From assembly GCA_002435595.1 (NCBI GenBank), contig DJBL01000164.1, positions 1 through 29,890 of the forward strand: a stretch of 29,890 nt of DNA, in the 5' to 3' direction. The position numbers were made by a program, and so were the translations under genes. Numbering within the stretch: position 1 is the first letter of the stretch; the number at the start of each line of letters is the position of its first letter. The stretch is from Stenotrophomonas maltophilia (lineage in GTDB: Bacteria > Pseudomonadota > Gammaproteobacteria > Xanthomonadales > Xanthomonadaceae). Positions 9,737-17,026 of this stretch are shown here, piece by piece. The notes under the pieces are model-generated. The model saw nothing but the letters and a program-made list of their open reading frames with translations, was not told the origin of the DNA and ran no database searches.

Positions 9737-10219
9737 ATGAAGAACGTCATTGCCGCATCGCTCGCCCTGTTGCTGCTGCCGGTGTCCTCGACAGTTGCCG
9801 CGCCCCGGGCGGTTTCACCGCTGGCAGGGCGCTGGACGCTGGATGTGGCAACGCTGCCGATGCCTGCCCAGGCGCGCCCGCAGAGCGTTACCCTGGAGTT
9901 TGCGGAAGTGCCCGGCAGCAAGTGGTCCTCCCGGGTCGCCATCGTCGAGCACAGCGGCAACCGGCTGGATGCTGCCTCCACGATGGTGCTGGATGGCACG
10001 CCCGCCCCGGCCACCGGCACCTATCCAGTGGACCGCGTGGCAGGGAAGATGCCCGCGCCCGGTGTACTGGTGGTGCAATTCATCTACCAGAACATTCCGC
10101 GCTCCACCCGCGTGTACACCGTGAGCGCCGACGGCAAGGTCCTGACCGAAACCGAGGCCTATTTCCGCGACGGCCAGCCGGTGCTGCGGACGGCACGTTT
10201 CGATCGCGCCAGGGATTGA
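9737..10219 (+). CDS. Exported small hypothetical protein
   Basis: A 160-residue protein starting at ATG 9737 with TGGAGG (9727-9732) upstream; the frame is open from 9527, but that part overlaps the P450. It has a signal peptide (MKNVIAASLALLLLPVSSTV, cleavage near VAA-PRA at about residue 22). The mature part, starting PLAGRWTLDVATLP, alternates strands with GRWTLD and YTVSADGKVLTETEAYF, suggesting a small beta-barrel of the lipocalin-like type often seen in periplasmic proteins. I recognise no catalytic residues. It is 134 bp after the P450 and could be cotranscribed, but nothing ties it to peptide maturation. The stop lies inside a hairpin (10207-10234). Confidence 0.8.
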   Translation: MKNVIAASLALLLLPVSSTVAAPRAVSPLAGRWTLDVATLPMPAQARPQSVTLEFAEVPGSKWSSRVAIVEHSGNRLDAASTMVLDGTPAPATGTYPVDRVAGKMPAPGVLVVQFIYQNIPRSTRVYTVSADGKVLTETEAYFRDGQPVLRTARFDRARD

Positions 10220-10234
10220 TGGCCTCCCCTGGCG
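10207..10234 (+). terminator. Candidate hairpin terminator
   Basis: CGCCAGGG (10207-10214) and CCCTGGCG (10227-10234) form a perfect 8-bp stem with a 12-nt loop that contains the TGA stop of the preceding gene. There is no T tract, so strength is doubtful. Confidence 0.35.
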
Positions 10235-10523
10235 TGGCGGCCTGACGACCTCCGCTGCGGGCCGATGGGCAAGCGATTGCCGCATCGACCTGGTTCGCAA
10301 GCTGAGGTGAGCCGTCAGGTACGCCGCGAAGATTGGACACCTGGTCGGGCGTCACGCTTGGCGTGCGACCAGATCCAGGCTCTCGGCAGTAACGGGTTTG
10401 GGAGTGGTCGTGGAGACGTCTGCAGAGACTACCGCCCAGAATCTGACGCGTGCACGATCACTTTGATGGTTCCCGATTTTACGTTGCACGGGTCTGCATC
10501 GCGCGGTTGCAGAGCCGTGTCTC
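10235..10523. other. Intergenic region with a two-part hairpin
   Basis: I find no supportable gene here; a plus-strand frame at 10265-10606 has no ribosome site and runs opposite the gene beyond. The region contains a strong composite hairpin: CTGGTCG (10341-10347) pairs with CGACCAG (10366-10372), and inside it CACGC (10353-10357) pairs with GCGTG (10361-10365) around a TTG loop, leaving a 5-nt bulge. It sits beyond the ends of two convergent transcripts, so a bidirectional terminator is the simplest reading; a structured small RNA is the alternative. Confidence 0.35.
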
Positions 10524-10814
10524 TCAATCCACGGTCACATGGTGGACGCAGGTATGTGCGATGTGCCGGGGCGAGGTTGACGGCACGCCGATCCTGTCCA
10601 CGATGACGCGCATGCGTTCGCGCTGAAACTGCACGTAGGCAACCCTGCCGTGCTCGCCGCTTACGCTCTCGCAGACGAAGCCCTGCGCCTTGAGACCGGA
10701 TGCGAACCGATCAAAAGCGATCTTGCATATCTCCGTGGCGGGCGCAGATTGATTCGCTGTGGTATCGATGAAGTCGAGGTCCAGTCGTGTCCGGGCGCCG
10801 CCCGCCTTTTTCAT
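10524..10814 (-). CDS. C-terminal part of a probable frameshifted lipoprotein
   Basis: A 96-residue ORF beginning MKKAGGARTRLDLDFIDTTA. It has no signal peptide and no family I recognise; two Cys (in TEICKIAF and GFVCESV) could pair. It begins 1 nt after the stop of the lipoprotein ORF at 10816. Removing one G from the GGGG run just upstream (plus-strand CCCC at 10821-10824) joins the two into one frame, SELTVGLEMKKAGG, giving a 174-residue lipoprotein. An AGGGG 6 nt before the ATG would also allow separate, coupled translation. I judge a split gene more likely because each half looks incomplete, but a real frameshift and a sequencing error cannot be told apart here. Confidence 0.55.
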   Translation of the reverse strand: MKKAGGARTRLDLDFIDTTANQSAPATEICKIAFDRFASGLKAQGFVCESVSGEHGRVAYVQFQRERMRVIVDRIGVPSTSPRHIAHTCVHHVTVD

Positions 10815-10815
10815 C

Positions 10816-11049
10816 TCAAGCCCCTACGGTAAGTTCGCTGGCCGACGGCGTGGCCTGGATCAGGTCCAACAAGCCCGGCAGCAGTTGTTCGGCGGTGAAG
10901 GTGGCCGGCGCGGCAGCGTCAAAGGCGCCGGGTGGGGCGGTGGCCGGTCCTTGAGCAGTCGGCGAAGGCGTGGTTGCAGGTGCACACGCGCACAGCGAGG
11001 CCGCGCAGAGGGCGATGGTCCAGGTTCGTGCGGATGCGCACCCCAACAT
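10816..11049 (-). CDS. Short lipoprotein, probable N-terminal half of a split gene
   Basis: A 77-residue ORF with a lipoprotein signal: a hydrophobic stretch ending SLCAC with the lipobox cysteine at residue 22, followed by a Pro/Ala/Thr-rich linker. AAGGA about 8 nt before ATG 11049 supports the start. After the linker it holds only a short helix, TAEQLLPGLLDLIQATPSAS, before the stop. That is unusually little folded sequence for an anchored protein and supports the view that it continued into the ORF at 10524-10814 before a single-base insertion in a GGGG run (10821-10824 on the plus strand). The protein would sit in the outer or inner membrane facing the periplasm. Its function is unknown. 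Confidence 0.6.
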   Translation of the reverse strand: MLGCASARTWTIALCAASLCACAPATTPSPTAQGPATAPPGAFDAAAPATFTAEQLLPGLLDLIQATPSASELTVGA

Positions 11050-11179
11050 GAGCGATCCTTGCGTGATGAACGCTGCCCGCAGCGCCGGCCAGGTGAAGCG
11101 CAGATTAAGGTGAAACGCACGTACGCAATACGGCGCGCAACTGGTCTAGGATGACCGTGGACATCGCGGAGGTGCACGC

Positions 11180-11509
11180 ATGAACGACACGGCGACTCAC
11201 GTAATGCCGCCCTTGGATGGCGCCAAGGCCGAGCAGATGATCGGCAAGGTGGTACTGGTCGGTGTTACCCGCTACGGCGGCGATGGCCAGGTGCAGGGAC
11301 TGCAGCAATATGCTGGCAGGGTGCTGCGGATCAGTGTCGACGAAGGCGTGGTGCTGGCCGATGATGTCGACGGGCATGAGCGCTATCTTCCACCGATGCT
11401 GGACAATTACATGGCCGCCGAGCCGGGCGAGTACCGGCTGCTCTCCACCGGGGCCACGGTGGTCGATCCGGATTATGTGGTGACCTGGGACGTGCACGCG
11501 CGGCAGTAG
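11180..11509 (+). CDS. Conserved-looking hypothetical protein, SH3-like
   Basis: A 109-residue cytosolic protein with no signal peptide. GGAGG (11168-11172) lies 7 nt before the ATG, and a possible -10 (TAGGAT, 11147-11152) lies just upstream. The middle part, GKVVLVGVTRY through QQYAGRVLRI and GVVLADD, alternates short strands with turns and ends in YVVTWDVHARQ, which suggests a small beta-barrel (SH3 or Sm-like) fold. I do not recognise the family and assign no function. It stands alone, divergent from the lipoprotein ORF at 11049. Confidence 0.75.
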   Translation: MNDTATHVMPPLDGAKAEQMIGKVVLVGVTRYGGDGQVQGLQQYAGRVLRISVDEGVVLADDVDGHERYLPPMLDNYMAAEPGEYRLLSTGATVVDPDYVVTWDVHARQ

Positions 11510-11598
11510 CGGGGCAGGGGGACCCGACGCCGTGAAGGGAACGCCTTTGCGGGGTCGGGCGGTTGGCCCTTTCGGCCCATTCGGATCGGTCCAAGCGG

Positions 11599-11607
11599 TG
11601 CTAGATT
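11599..11607 (+). promoter_or_regulatory. Candidate extended -10 of the S9 peptidase gene
   Basis: TGCTAGATT fits TGn plus TAnnnT and is very close to the element before gyrA (TGGTAGACT). It would place the transcription start near 11614, about 43 nt before the ATG. No clear -35 is seen. Confidence 0.35.
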
Positions 11608-11656
11608 CGGGTCATGCCCGCGTACGGGCACTCATGACCACTGCAAGGGGATAGGG

Positions 11657-14119
11657 ATGCTGATCCGTCGTACCTCGCTGGCTGCGGCTGTCGCCGTTGC
11701 CACGCTCGGCCTGTTGGCCGCCACGCCGGCTTTCGCCGGCTATGACAAACCGCCGGAACACCTGCTCAAGGTGCTCAAGGCGCCACCACCGCCCGTGCCC
11801 AGCCTGGACCCCAGCGGCCAGCGCCTGCTGCTGACCACCGCGCAGACCTATCCGTCGATCGAGCGCGTTGCCCAGCCGTACCTCAAGCTGGCCGGCGTGC
11901 GCCTGGAGCCGAAGAACCGCAGCCGCCACGATACCCAGGGTGGCTATGGAATCCCGGCCTGCGTGGCCGATTTCACCTTGGTGGATGTGGGCACTGCCAA
12001 GCACACCAAGGTGGCGTTGCCGCAGGGCTGCGCGGGTGCGGCGCAATGGTCGGCGGACGGCCAGCGCTTCGCGTTCCAGAACGCGGTGGATACTGCCGTG
12101 CAGCTGTGGGTGGGCGATGCGGCGACCGGGCAGGTCAAGCAGATTCCCAACGTACAGCTCAACCCGATCTTCGGCGGCACGGTGCAGTGGCTGGGCGGTG
12201 GCCAGCAGCTGCTGGTCAAGCTGGTGCCGCCCAACCAGGGCCCGGCACCGTCCAGCGGCACGGGCGCGGGCGGCCCGGACGTGCAGGAGTCGCTGGGCAG
12301 CAGCGGCGAGAGCAGCACCTACGAGGCACGCGATACGCTCACCAGCGCGCACGATGAGCAGCTGTTCGCCTATTACGGTGCCTCGCAGTTGGCGGTGGTG
12401 GATGTCGCCGCCGGCAGCGTGCGCACCGTCGGCGCGCCGGCCCTGTACGACGGGGTCAACGCCGCGCCCGATGGCGTGCATGTGCTGACCGAAACCTTGA
12501 AGGCACCGTTCTCGCATGCGGTGACCTACCAGCGGTTCGCCAATGACGTGGCGGTGCTCGACCTTGGCACCGGCCGCAGTACGCCGATCGCCAGCCTGCC
12601 ATTGGCCGACCGCGTGCCGGTGCACGGCGTGCCCGAAGGCCCGCGCGAGTTTGACTGGCGCTCCACCGAGCCGGCCACGCTGGTGTATGCCGAGGCGCTG
12701 GACAAGGGCGACTGGAAGGTAACGGTGCCGCATCGCGACCGGGTGCTGTCGCTGAAGGCGCCGTTCACCGGCAAGCCGCAGGAAATCGCCCGCACGGCGC
12801 AGCGCTTCGAAGGCATCGCCTGGAGCGCCGATCCGGCGGTGTCGTTCCTGTTCGAGAACGACGAGAACCGGCATTGGCGCCAGACCCGTATCGTCGATGT
12901 GGACCAGCCGAACAAGGAAGGCCGCCTGCTGTGGGACCTGTCCAGCGACGAGCAGTACGCCGACCCGGGCAACCTGGTGTTCAAGCGCCTGCCCAACGGG
13001 GCCCCGGTGGTGCGCCAGGACGGTGCCTTCGTGTTCCTGCGCGGGCAGGGGGCCTCGCCGCAGGGGGATCGGCCGTTCCTGGACCGCCTGGACCTGGGCT
13101 CGCTGAAGACCGAGCGCCTGTTCCGCAGCGGTGCCGATGCGTATGAGCAGGTGCTGGGCCTGACCGCCACGCCCGGCCGCTACCTGACCTGGCACCAGTC
13201 GGTGATGGACCCGCCGAACGCCTTCGTGCGCCAGCAGGGCGAGCGCGCAACGGCGGCGAAGGACGGTGAGGCGCTGTACGCCTCCACCGCCACCGCGCTG
13301 ACCCGGCTCACCGATCCGACCCCGGAAGTGCGCCAGATCCAGAAGCGGCTGGTGACCTACAAGCGCGCCGATGGCGTGGACCTGTCCTTTACCCTGTACA
13401 CCCCGCCTGGCTACAAGGAAGGCCAGCGCGTGCCGGCAATCCTGTACGCCTATCCGGCCGATTTCGCCAACGCCGCGCAGGCCGGGCAGGTGTCCGGCTC
13501 GCAGCAGACCTTCACCCGCCTGGCACCGTACCGGCTGATGCTGCTGGCCGGCTACGCGATCATCGACAACGCCTCGTTCCCGATCGTGGGCGATCCGAAG
13601 ACCGCTTACGACACCTACCTGGAACAGCTTGAAGCCGACGCCAAGGCGGCGGTGGACAAGGCGGTGGACCTGGGCGTGGTCGACCGCAACCGGATCGGCG
13701 TGACCGGACACAGCCACGGTGGCCTGATGACCGCCAACCTGATCGCGCACACCACCCTGTTCAAGGCGGGCGTGGCGACCAGTGGGTCGTACAACAAGAC
13801 CTTCACCCCGTTCGGCTTCCAGAACGAGCGTCGCTCGGTGTGGCAGGCACAGGACGTGTACCTGAAGGCGTCGCCGTTCTTCTATGCCGACAAAATCAAG
13901 CTGCCGCTGCTGCTGGTCCACGGCGAGGACGACGCCAACCCGGGCACCGAGCCGTTCCAGTCGCGCAAGCTCTACCAGGCCATCCGCGGCAACGGCGGCA
14001 CCACCCGCCTGGTGATGCTGCCCAACGAGCCGCACTGGTATACCGCGCTGGAATCCAACGAGCAGCTGGTCTATGAAATGCTCAACTGGTTCGACACCTA
14101 CGTGAAAAACCCACGGTAG
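11657..14119 (+). CDS. S9 family serine peptidase, glutamyl endopeptidase-type
   Basis: An 820-residue exported prolyl-oligopeptidase-fold protease. AAGGGG (11645-11650) precedes ATG 11657. A signal peptide with cleavage after TPAFA (about residue 23) sends it to the periplasm. Residues from about 30 to 550 form the beta-propeller that gates the active site; the opening (KPPEHLLKVLKAPPPP, then LKLAGVRLEP and NRSR) matches the chloroplast and bacterial glutamyl endopeptidase branch (S9D) rather than dipeptidyl peptidase IV. The alpha/beta-hydrolase domain carries the triad: Ser686 in GHSHGG, Asp759 in HGEDD, and His793 in EPHWY. All three are present, so it should be active. Cleavage after Glu is a family inference. 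The gene stands alone, with a terminator at 14198-14225 and a SMAG-like repeat over its stop. Confidence 0.92.
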   Translation: MLIRRTSLAAAVAVATLGLLAATPAFAGYDKPPEHLLKVLKAPPPPVPSLDPSGQRLLLTTAQTYPSIERVAQPYLKLAGVRLEPKNRSRHDTQGGYGIPACVADFTLVDVGTAKHTKVALPQGCAGAAQWSADGQRFAFQNAVDTAVQLWVGDAATGQVKQIPNVQLNPIFGGTVQWLGGGQQLLVKLVPPNQGPAPSSGTGAGGPDVQESLGSSGESSTYEARDTLTSAHDEQLFAYYGASQLAVVDVAAGSVRTVGAPALYDGVNAAPDGVHVLTETLKAPFSHAVTYQRFANDVAVLDLGTGRSTPIASLPLADRVPVHGVPEGPREFDWRSTEPATLVYAEALDKGDWKVTVPHRDRVLSLKAPFTGKPQEIARTAQRFEGIAWSADPAVSFLFENDENRHWRQTRIVDVDQPNKEGRLLWDLSSDEQYADPGNLVFKRLPNGAPVVRQDGAFVFLRGQGASPQGDRPFLDRLDLGSLKTERLFRSGADAYEQVLGLTATPGRYLTWHQSVMDPPNAFVRQQGERATAAKDGEALYASTATALTRLTDPTPEVRQIQKRLVTYKRADGVDLSFTLYTPPGYKEGQRVPAILYAYPADFANAAQAGQVSGSQQTFTRLAPYRLMLLAGYAIIDNASFPIVGDPKTAYDTYLEQLEADAKAAVDKAVDLGVVDRNRIGVTGHSHGGLMTANLIAHTTLFKAGVATSGSYNKTFTPFGFQNERRSVWQAQDVYLKASPFFYADKIKLPLLLVHGEDDANPGTEPFQSRKLYQAIRGNGGTTRLVMLPNEPHWYTALESNEQLVYEMLNWFDTYVKNPR

Positions 14120-14139
14120 AGGCGACCGTTGGTCGACTG
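14116..14139 (+). repeat. SMAG-like GTAG palindrome overlapping the peptidase stop
   Basis: GTAG (14116-14119, including the TAG stop) is followed by a short hairpin, CGACC-GTT-GGTCG (14123-14135), extended by AG/CT pairs around a mismatch. The SMAG repeats of Stenotrophomonas maltophilia have this layout, a GTAG tetranucleotide at the foot of a small stem-loop. A second, degenerate block with GGTCGACGACC (14151-14161) follows, as in SMAG dimers. I rely on memory of the consensus. Confidence 0.45.
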
Positions 14140-14197
14140 CCGTTGCTGCAGGTCGACGACCGTCGATGCCAGTCCACCGCACCCGCTGTCCAACCCG

Positions 14198-14231
14198 ATC
14201 GGCCGCCCCACACGGGGCGGCCGATTGTCTT
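14198..14231 (+). terminator. Rho-independent terminator of the S9 peptidase
   Basis: A perfect 12-bp GC-rich stem, ATCGGCCGCCCC (14198-14209) and GGGGCGGCCGAT (14214-14225), has a 4-nt ACAC loop and is followed by TGTCTT. It is the most canonical terminator in the window. Confidence 0.85.
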
Positions 14232-14263
14232 CCGGTGCTGCATGCCGCGCAGCAGCGCCCGGG

Positions 14264-14269
14264 TTATCC
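14264..14269 (+). promoter_or_regulatory. Candidate -10 for a near-leaderless transcript
   Basis: TTATCC is followed by 9 nt and then ATG 14279. A start 7 to 10 nt after the hexamer would leave almost no leader, which fits the absence of any Shine-Dalgarno sequence before this gene. The hexamer matches the consensus only partly. Confidence 0.3.
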
Positions 14270-14278
14270 TGCGCTGCA

Positions 14279-14626
14279 ATGAATGCCCTCCTGATTTCCC
14301 TGTTGCTGGCCGTCGTGCCCGCGACCGCCCCCGCCGCCGCCCCCGGCGACGACGCCAGTACGCCGCTGCCCGCCGCACTGGCGTCGCTCGGCATCCGCCC
14401 CGGCATGGATTACGCATCTGCGCGCAGTGCACTGCGCCAGCACGGCTGGATCGCCGAACCCCACGACTATGACGGCGCCGCGCCCATCGCCGCCTACCCG
14501 GAGCTCGACTGCGGCCAAGGGTGGCAGGCCGTGTGCTCGGTGGGGTATCGCAAGGGCGGCGAGGTGGTTTACCTGGTCATGGATCCGGCGGCCGATGGCC
14601 ACCTGCGGTTGTTGGGCGCCGAGTAG
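14279..14626 (+). CDS. Exported small hypothetical protein
   Basis: A 115-residue protein with an N-terminal signal (MNALLISLLLAVVPATAP, cleavage near PAAA-PGDD). The mature domain begins with LPAALASLGIRPGMDYASAR, a short helix pattern often found where a protein reads a compact modulation domain (compare the LxxxGixxGMxxxxARxxL openings of small periplasmic proteins), then has two Cys (LDCGQGW and AVCSVGY) that probably form a disulfide. No catalytic motif is visible. The start is ATG 14279; the frame is open from 14129, but the earlier part covers the terminator. There is no ribosome site, and the gene may be leaderless. Its function is unknown. Confidence 0.7.
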   Translation: MNALLISLLLAVVPATAPAAAPGDDASTPLPAALASLGIRPGMDYASARSALRQHGWIAEPHDYDGAAPIAAYPELDCGQGWQAVCSVGYRKGGEVVYLVMDPAADGHLRLLGAE

Positions 14627-14727
14627 GCCCGGCGCGCGGCAACCGGCTGCACGTCTGGACGCGGCCGCCACCGGCAGGCAGAGTGCGGCGGGTGAGGGGT
14701 GCATGGGCGCACCCGCGGAGAAGCCTG

Positions 14728-17013
14728 ATGCAGACCGGACGAGCAGCACGGTGCGGTAAGCGTGTGCGCGCGGCGCTGGCCGCCTGCATGCTGGTGATGC
14801 TGCCTGCACTGGCCGGTGCCCAGGCACCTGCTGCCCTGGATGCCACCCCCGGCACCGCCACCACGGAGCGCCCACGCACCTGCCTGGTGCTCGGCGGTGG
14901 CGGCGCGCGCGGCGCGGCGCATATCGGCGTGCTCAAGGTGCTGGAGCGCGAACGCGTGCCGATCGACTGCATCGTCGGTACCTCGATGGGCGCGGTGGTG
15001 GGCGGCCTGTACGCCTCCGGCTACACCGCCGATGAGATCGAGGCGGTACTGGACCGCATCGACTGGGCCGAGGTGCTGCACGACAAGCCGCCGCGCAACG
15101 AGCGCAGCATGCGCCGCAAGGAGGACGACCTGCGCTTGCTGGGCGGCGTGGAGGTGGGGCTGAGCGATGGCAGGATCGCGTTTCCGCAGGGGCTGATCCA
15201 GGGCCAGAAACTGGAGATGCTGCTACGCCGGCTGTTGCTGCCGACCTGGCAGGTGCGTGATTTCGACCGGTTGCCGATTCCGTTCCGCGCGATCGCCACC
15301 GATATCGTCAGCGGCGAAAAGGTGGTGTTCGCCCAGGGCGACCTGGCCTTGGCGATACGCGCCAGCATGTCGGTGCCGGGCGTGTTCGCGCCGGTGCGCT
15401 ACGAGGGACGCCTGCTGGTGGATGGCGGGGTGGTCGACAATGTGCCCATCGATGAGGCGCGTCGGCTCGGGGCCCAGCGCCTGATCGTGTCGCGCGTGGG
15501 TACCCCGTTGATGACCGAGGCGCAGCTGGATTCGCCGCTGGCGATCAGCCACCAGATGGCCAGCGTGCTGATGCAGCGCGAGGTGCTGGCGCAGCTGGCC
15601 ACGCTGGGCCCGCAGGACCTGCTGGTGACCCCACCGCTGGGCGACATGGGCAGCCAGGAGTTCAATCGCTCGCCACAGGCGGTAGGCATCGGCGAACAGG
15701 CTGCCCAGGCCAGCGTGGCGCAGGTGCGCCGCTACCAGGTGGACGCCGGCGACTACGCCGCCTTCCAGCGTCGGCACCGGCCGCCGGACTACGCAGCACC
15801 GCAGGTGTCCTTCATCGATGTGCAGCGCGACGGCACGCGTACCGCGCGTTACCTGGAGCAACGCCTGCAACCGCAGCTGGGCCAGCCGCTGGCGCCCGAG
15901 CGCATCGAGCAGCAGGTCGCCACCGCCTATGGCGAGGGCCGCTACGAGCAGGTGCAGTGGCGGCTGGATACACGGGAAGGGCGCCAGGGCGTGGTGCTGG
16001 CACCGCAGGACAAACGCTGGGGGCCGGATTTCCTGCACTTCGCGCTGCGCCTGTCCGACGATTTCGACGGCAGCAGCAACTACCAGCTGATCAGCGAGCT
16101 GACCCGTACCGGGCTGAGCGACCAGGGGGCCGAGCTGAAGCTGCGCGTGGGGCTCGGCGAGGTGGAGGAGGCATTTGCCGAGTACTACCGTCCGTTCGGC
16201 CGCAGCGGACGGCATGCGTTGTCCACCTATGCCAAGTACCGCGCCACCGATCTCGACCTGGCCTTGACCGGCGGCGGCGCGCTGGCCGAGTTCCGTTACA
16301 GCCAATGGCTGGGCGGGCTGCGCTGGGCCTATTCGCCGCACCCGGACTGGGAGCTGGCCGGGTTTGCCGAACGCGGTCGCGAGCGCCTGCGCCTGGACGT
16401 GGGCAACCCCAGCGAGCTGGGCAACTACCGCGCCGACATGGGCAGCGTGGGCTGGCAGCTGCGCCACGATTCGATCGACAGCTCGGCCTTTCCCAGTCGC
16501 GGCCAGCGCCTGTCGCTGACCCGGCAGCACTACCTGGCGGCGCTGGGAACCGACGATCCGGCTGCGGTCACCCGCCTGCAGTGGGATGGCGCATGGGCCC
16601 ACGGGCGCAACCGGTGGCTGGGCGGCGTGCGCGCGTCATCGGCGCACGGCGGCGATGACCTGCTGGCCACGTACGGCTTCCTGGGCGGGTTGGGCAACCT
16701 GTCCGGCTACCCGGAGGAGGCCATCTTCGCCCCGCAGACGGCGCTGGCACGGGTGGTGTATTACCGCCGCGTGGCGCATGCCGATTCGCTGCTGACCATT
16801 CCGCTGTACGTGGGCGGCAGCCTGGAATGGGGCGGTTTCTGGCAGCGCCGCGATGCGGTGGACATCGATGGCATGCAGACCGCCGGCAGCATCTTCGTCG
16901 GCGCCGATACCTTCCTGGGCCCGGTGTTCCTGGGCTATGGCCGTGCCCAGGGGGGGCACGACGCGTTCTATCTCACCTTCGGCTCGCTGCTGCGCACGCT
17001 CGACGGCTTCTGA
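14728..17013 (+). CDS. Patatin-like phospholipase with outer-membrane barrel (type Vd autotransporter)
   Basis: A 761-residue protein. GGAG (14717-14720) lies 7 nt before ATG 14728, and a signal peptide ends near LAGA-QAP (about residue 31). The patatin lipase domain (about 50-330) has the oxyanion loop GGGGARG (56-62), nucleophile Ser86 in GTSMG, and catalytic Asp232 in DGG, so both members of the Ser-Asp dyad are present. A POTRA-like segment (about 385-435, with a FIDVQRDG strand) then leads into a 16-strand-type beta-barrel ending in a C-terminal Phe (RTLDGF), the signal read by the BAM complex. This is the architecture of PlpD of Pseudomonas aeruginosa: the barrel inserts in the outer membrane and carries the lipase to the surface. 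Whether the lipase is released is unknown. The stop is 9 bp from that of the convergent gene. Confidence 0.92.
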   Translation: MQTGRAARCGKRVRAALAACMLVMLPALAGAQAPAALDATPGTATTERPRTCLVLGGGGARGAAHIGVLKVLERERVPIDCIVGTSMGAVVGGLYASGYTADEIEAVLDRIDWAEVLHDKPPRNERSMRRKEDDLRLLGGVEVGLSDGRIAFPQGLIQGQKLEMLLRRLLLPTWQVRDFDRLPIPFRAIATDIVSGEKVVFAQGDLALAIRASMSVPGVFAPVRYEGRLLVDGGVVDNVPIDEARRLGAQRLIVSRVGTPLMTEAQLDSPLAISHQMASVLMQREVLAQLATLGPQDLLVTPPLGDMGSQEFNRSPQAVGIGEQAAQASVAQVRRYQVDAGDYAAFQRRHRPPDYAAPQVSFIDVQRDGTRTARYLEQRLQPQLGQPLAPERIEQQVATAYGEGRYEQVQWRLDTREGRQGVVLAPQDKRWGPDFLHFALRLSDDFDGSSNYQLISELTRTGLSDQGAELKLRVGLGEVEEAFAEYYRPFGRSGRHALSTYAKYRATDLDLALTGGGALAEFRYSQWLGGLRWAYSPHPDWELAGFAERGRERLRLDVGNPSELGNYRADMGSVGWQLRHDSIDSSAFPSRGQRLSLTRQHYLAALGTDDPAAVTRLQWDGAWAHGRNRWLGGVRASSAHGGDDLLATYGFLGGLGNLSGYPEEAIFAPQTALARVVYYRRVAHADSLLTIPLYVGGSLEWGGFWQRRDAVDIDGMQTAGSIFVGADTFLGPVFLGYGRAQGGHDAFYLTFGSLLRTLDGF

Positions 17014-17026
17014 GCGCGGCGCTCAG
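17010..17026. terminator. Small hairpin between convergent genes
   Basis: CTGAGC (17010-17015), a 5-nt loop, and GCTCAG (17021-17026) form a 6-bp stem that covers the stop codons of both convergent genes. It is short for a terminator, with no T tract on either strand. Confidence 0.3.

Noticed and set aside
10265..10606. A plus-strand ORF of 113 codons
   Set aside because: No ribosome site, runs through a strong hairpin and opposite the split lipoprotein ORF; composition looks random.
11612..14182. An 856-codon open frame on the minus strand opposite the S9 peptidase
   Set aside because: The plus strand has a signal peptide and an intact catalytic triad; the antisense frame also runs through the terminator and has no recognisable motif.
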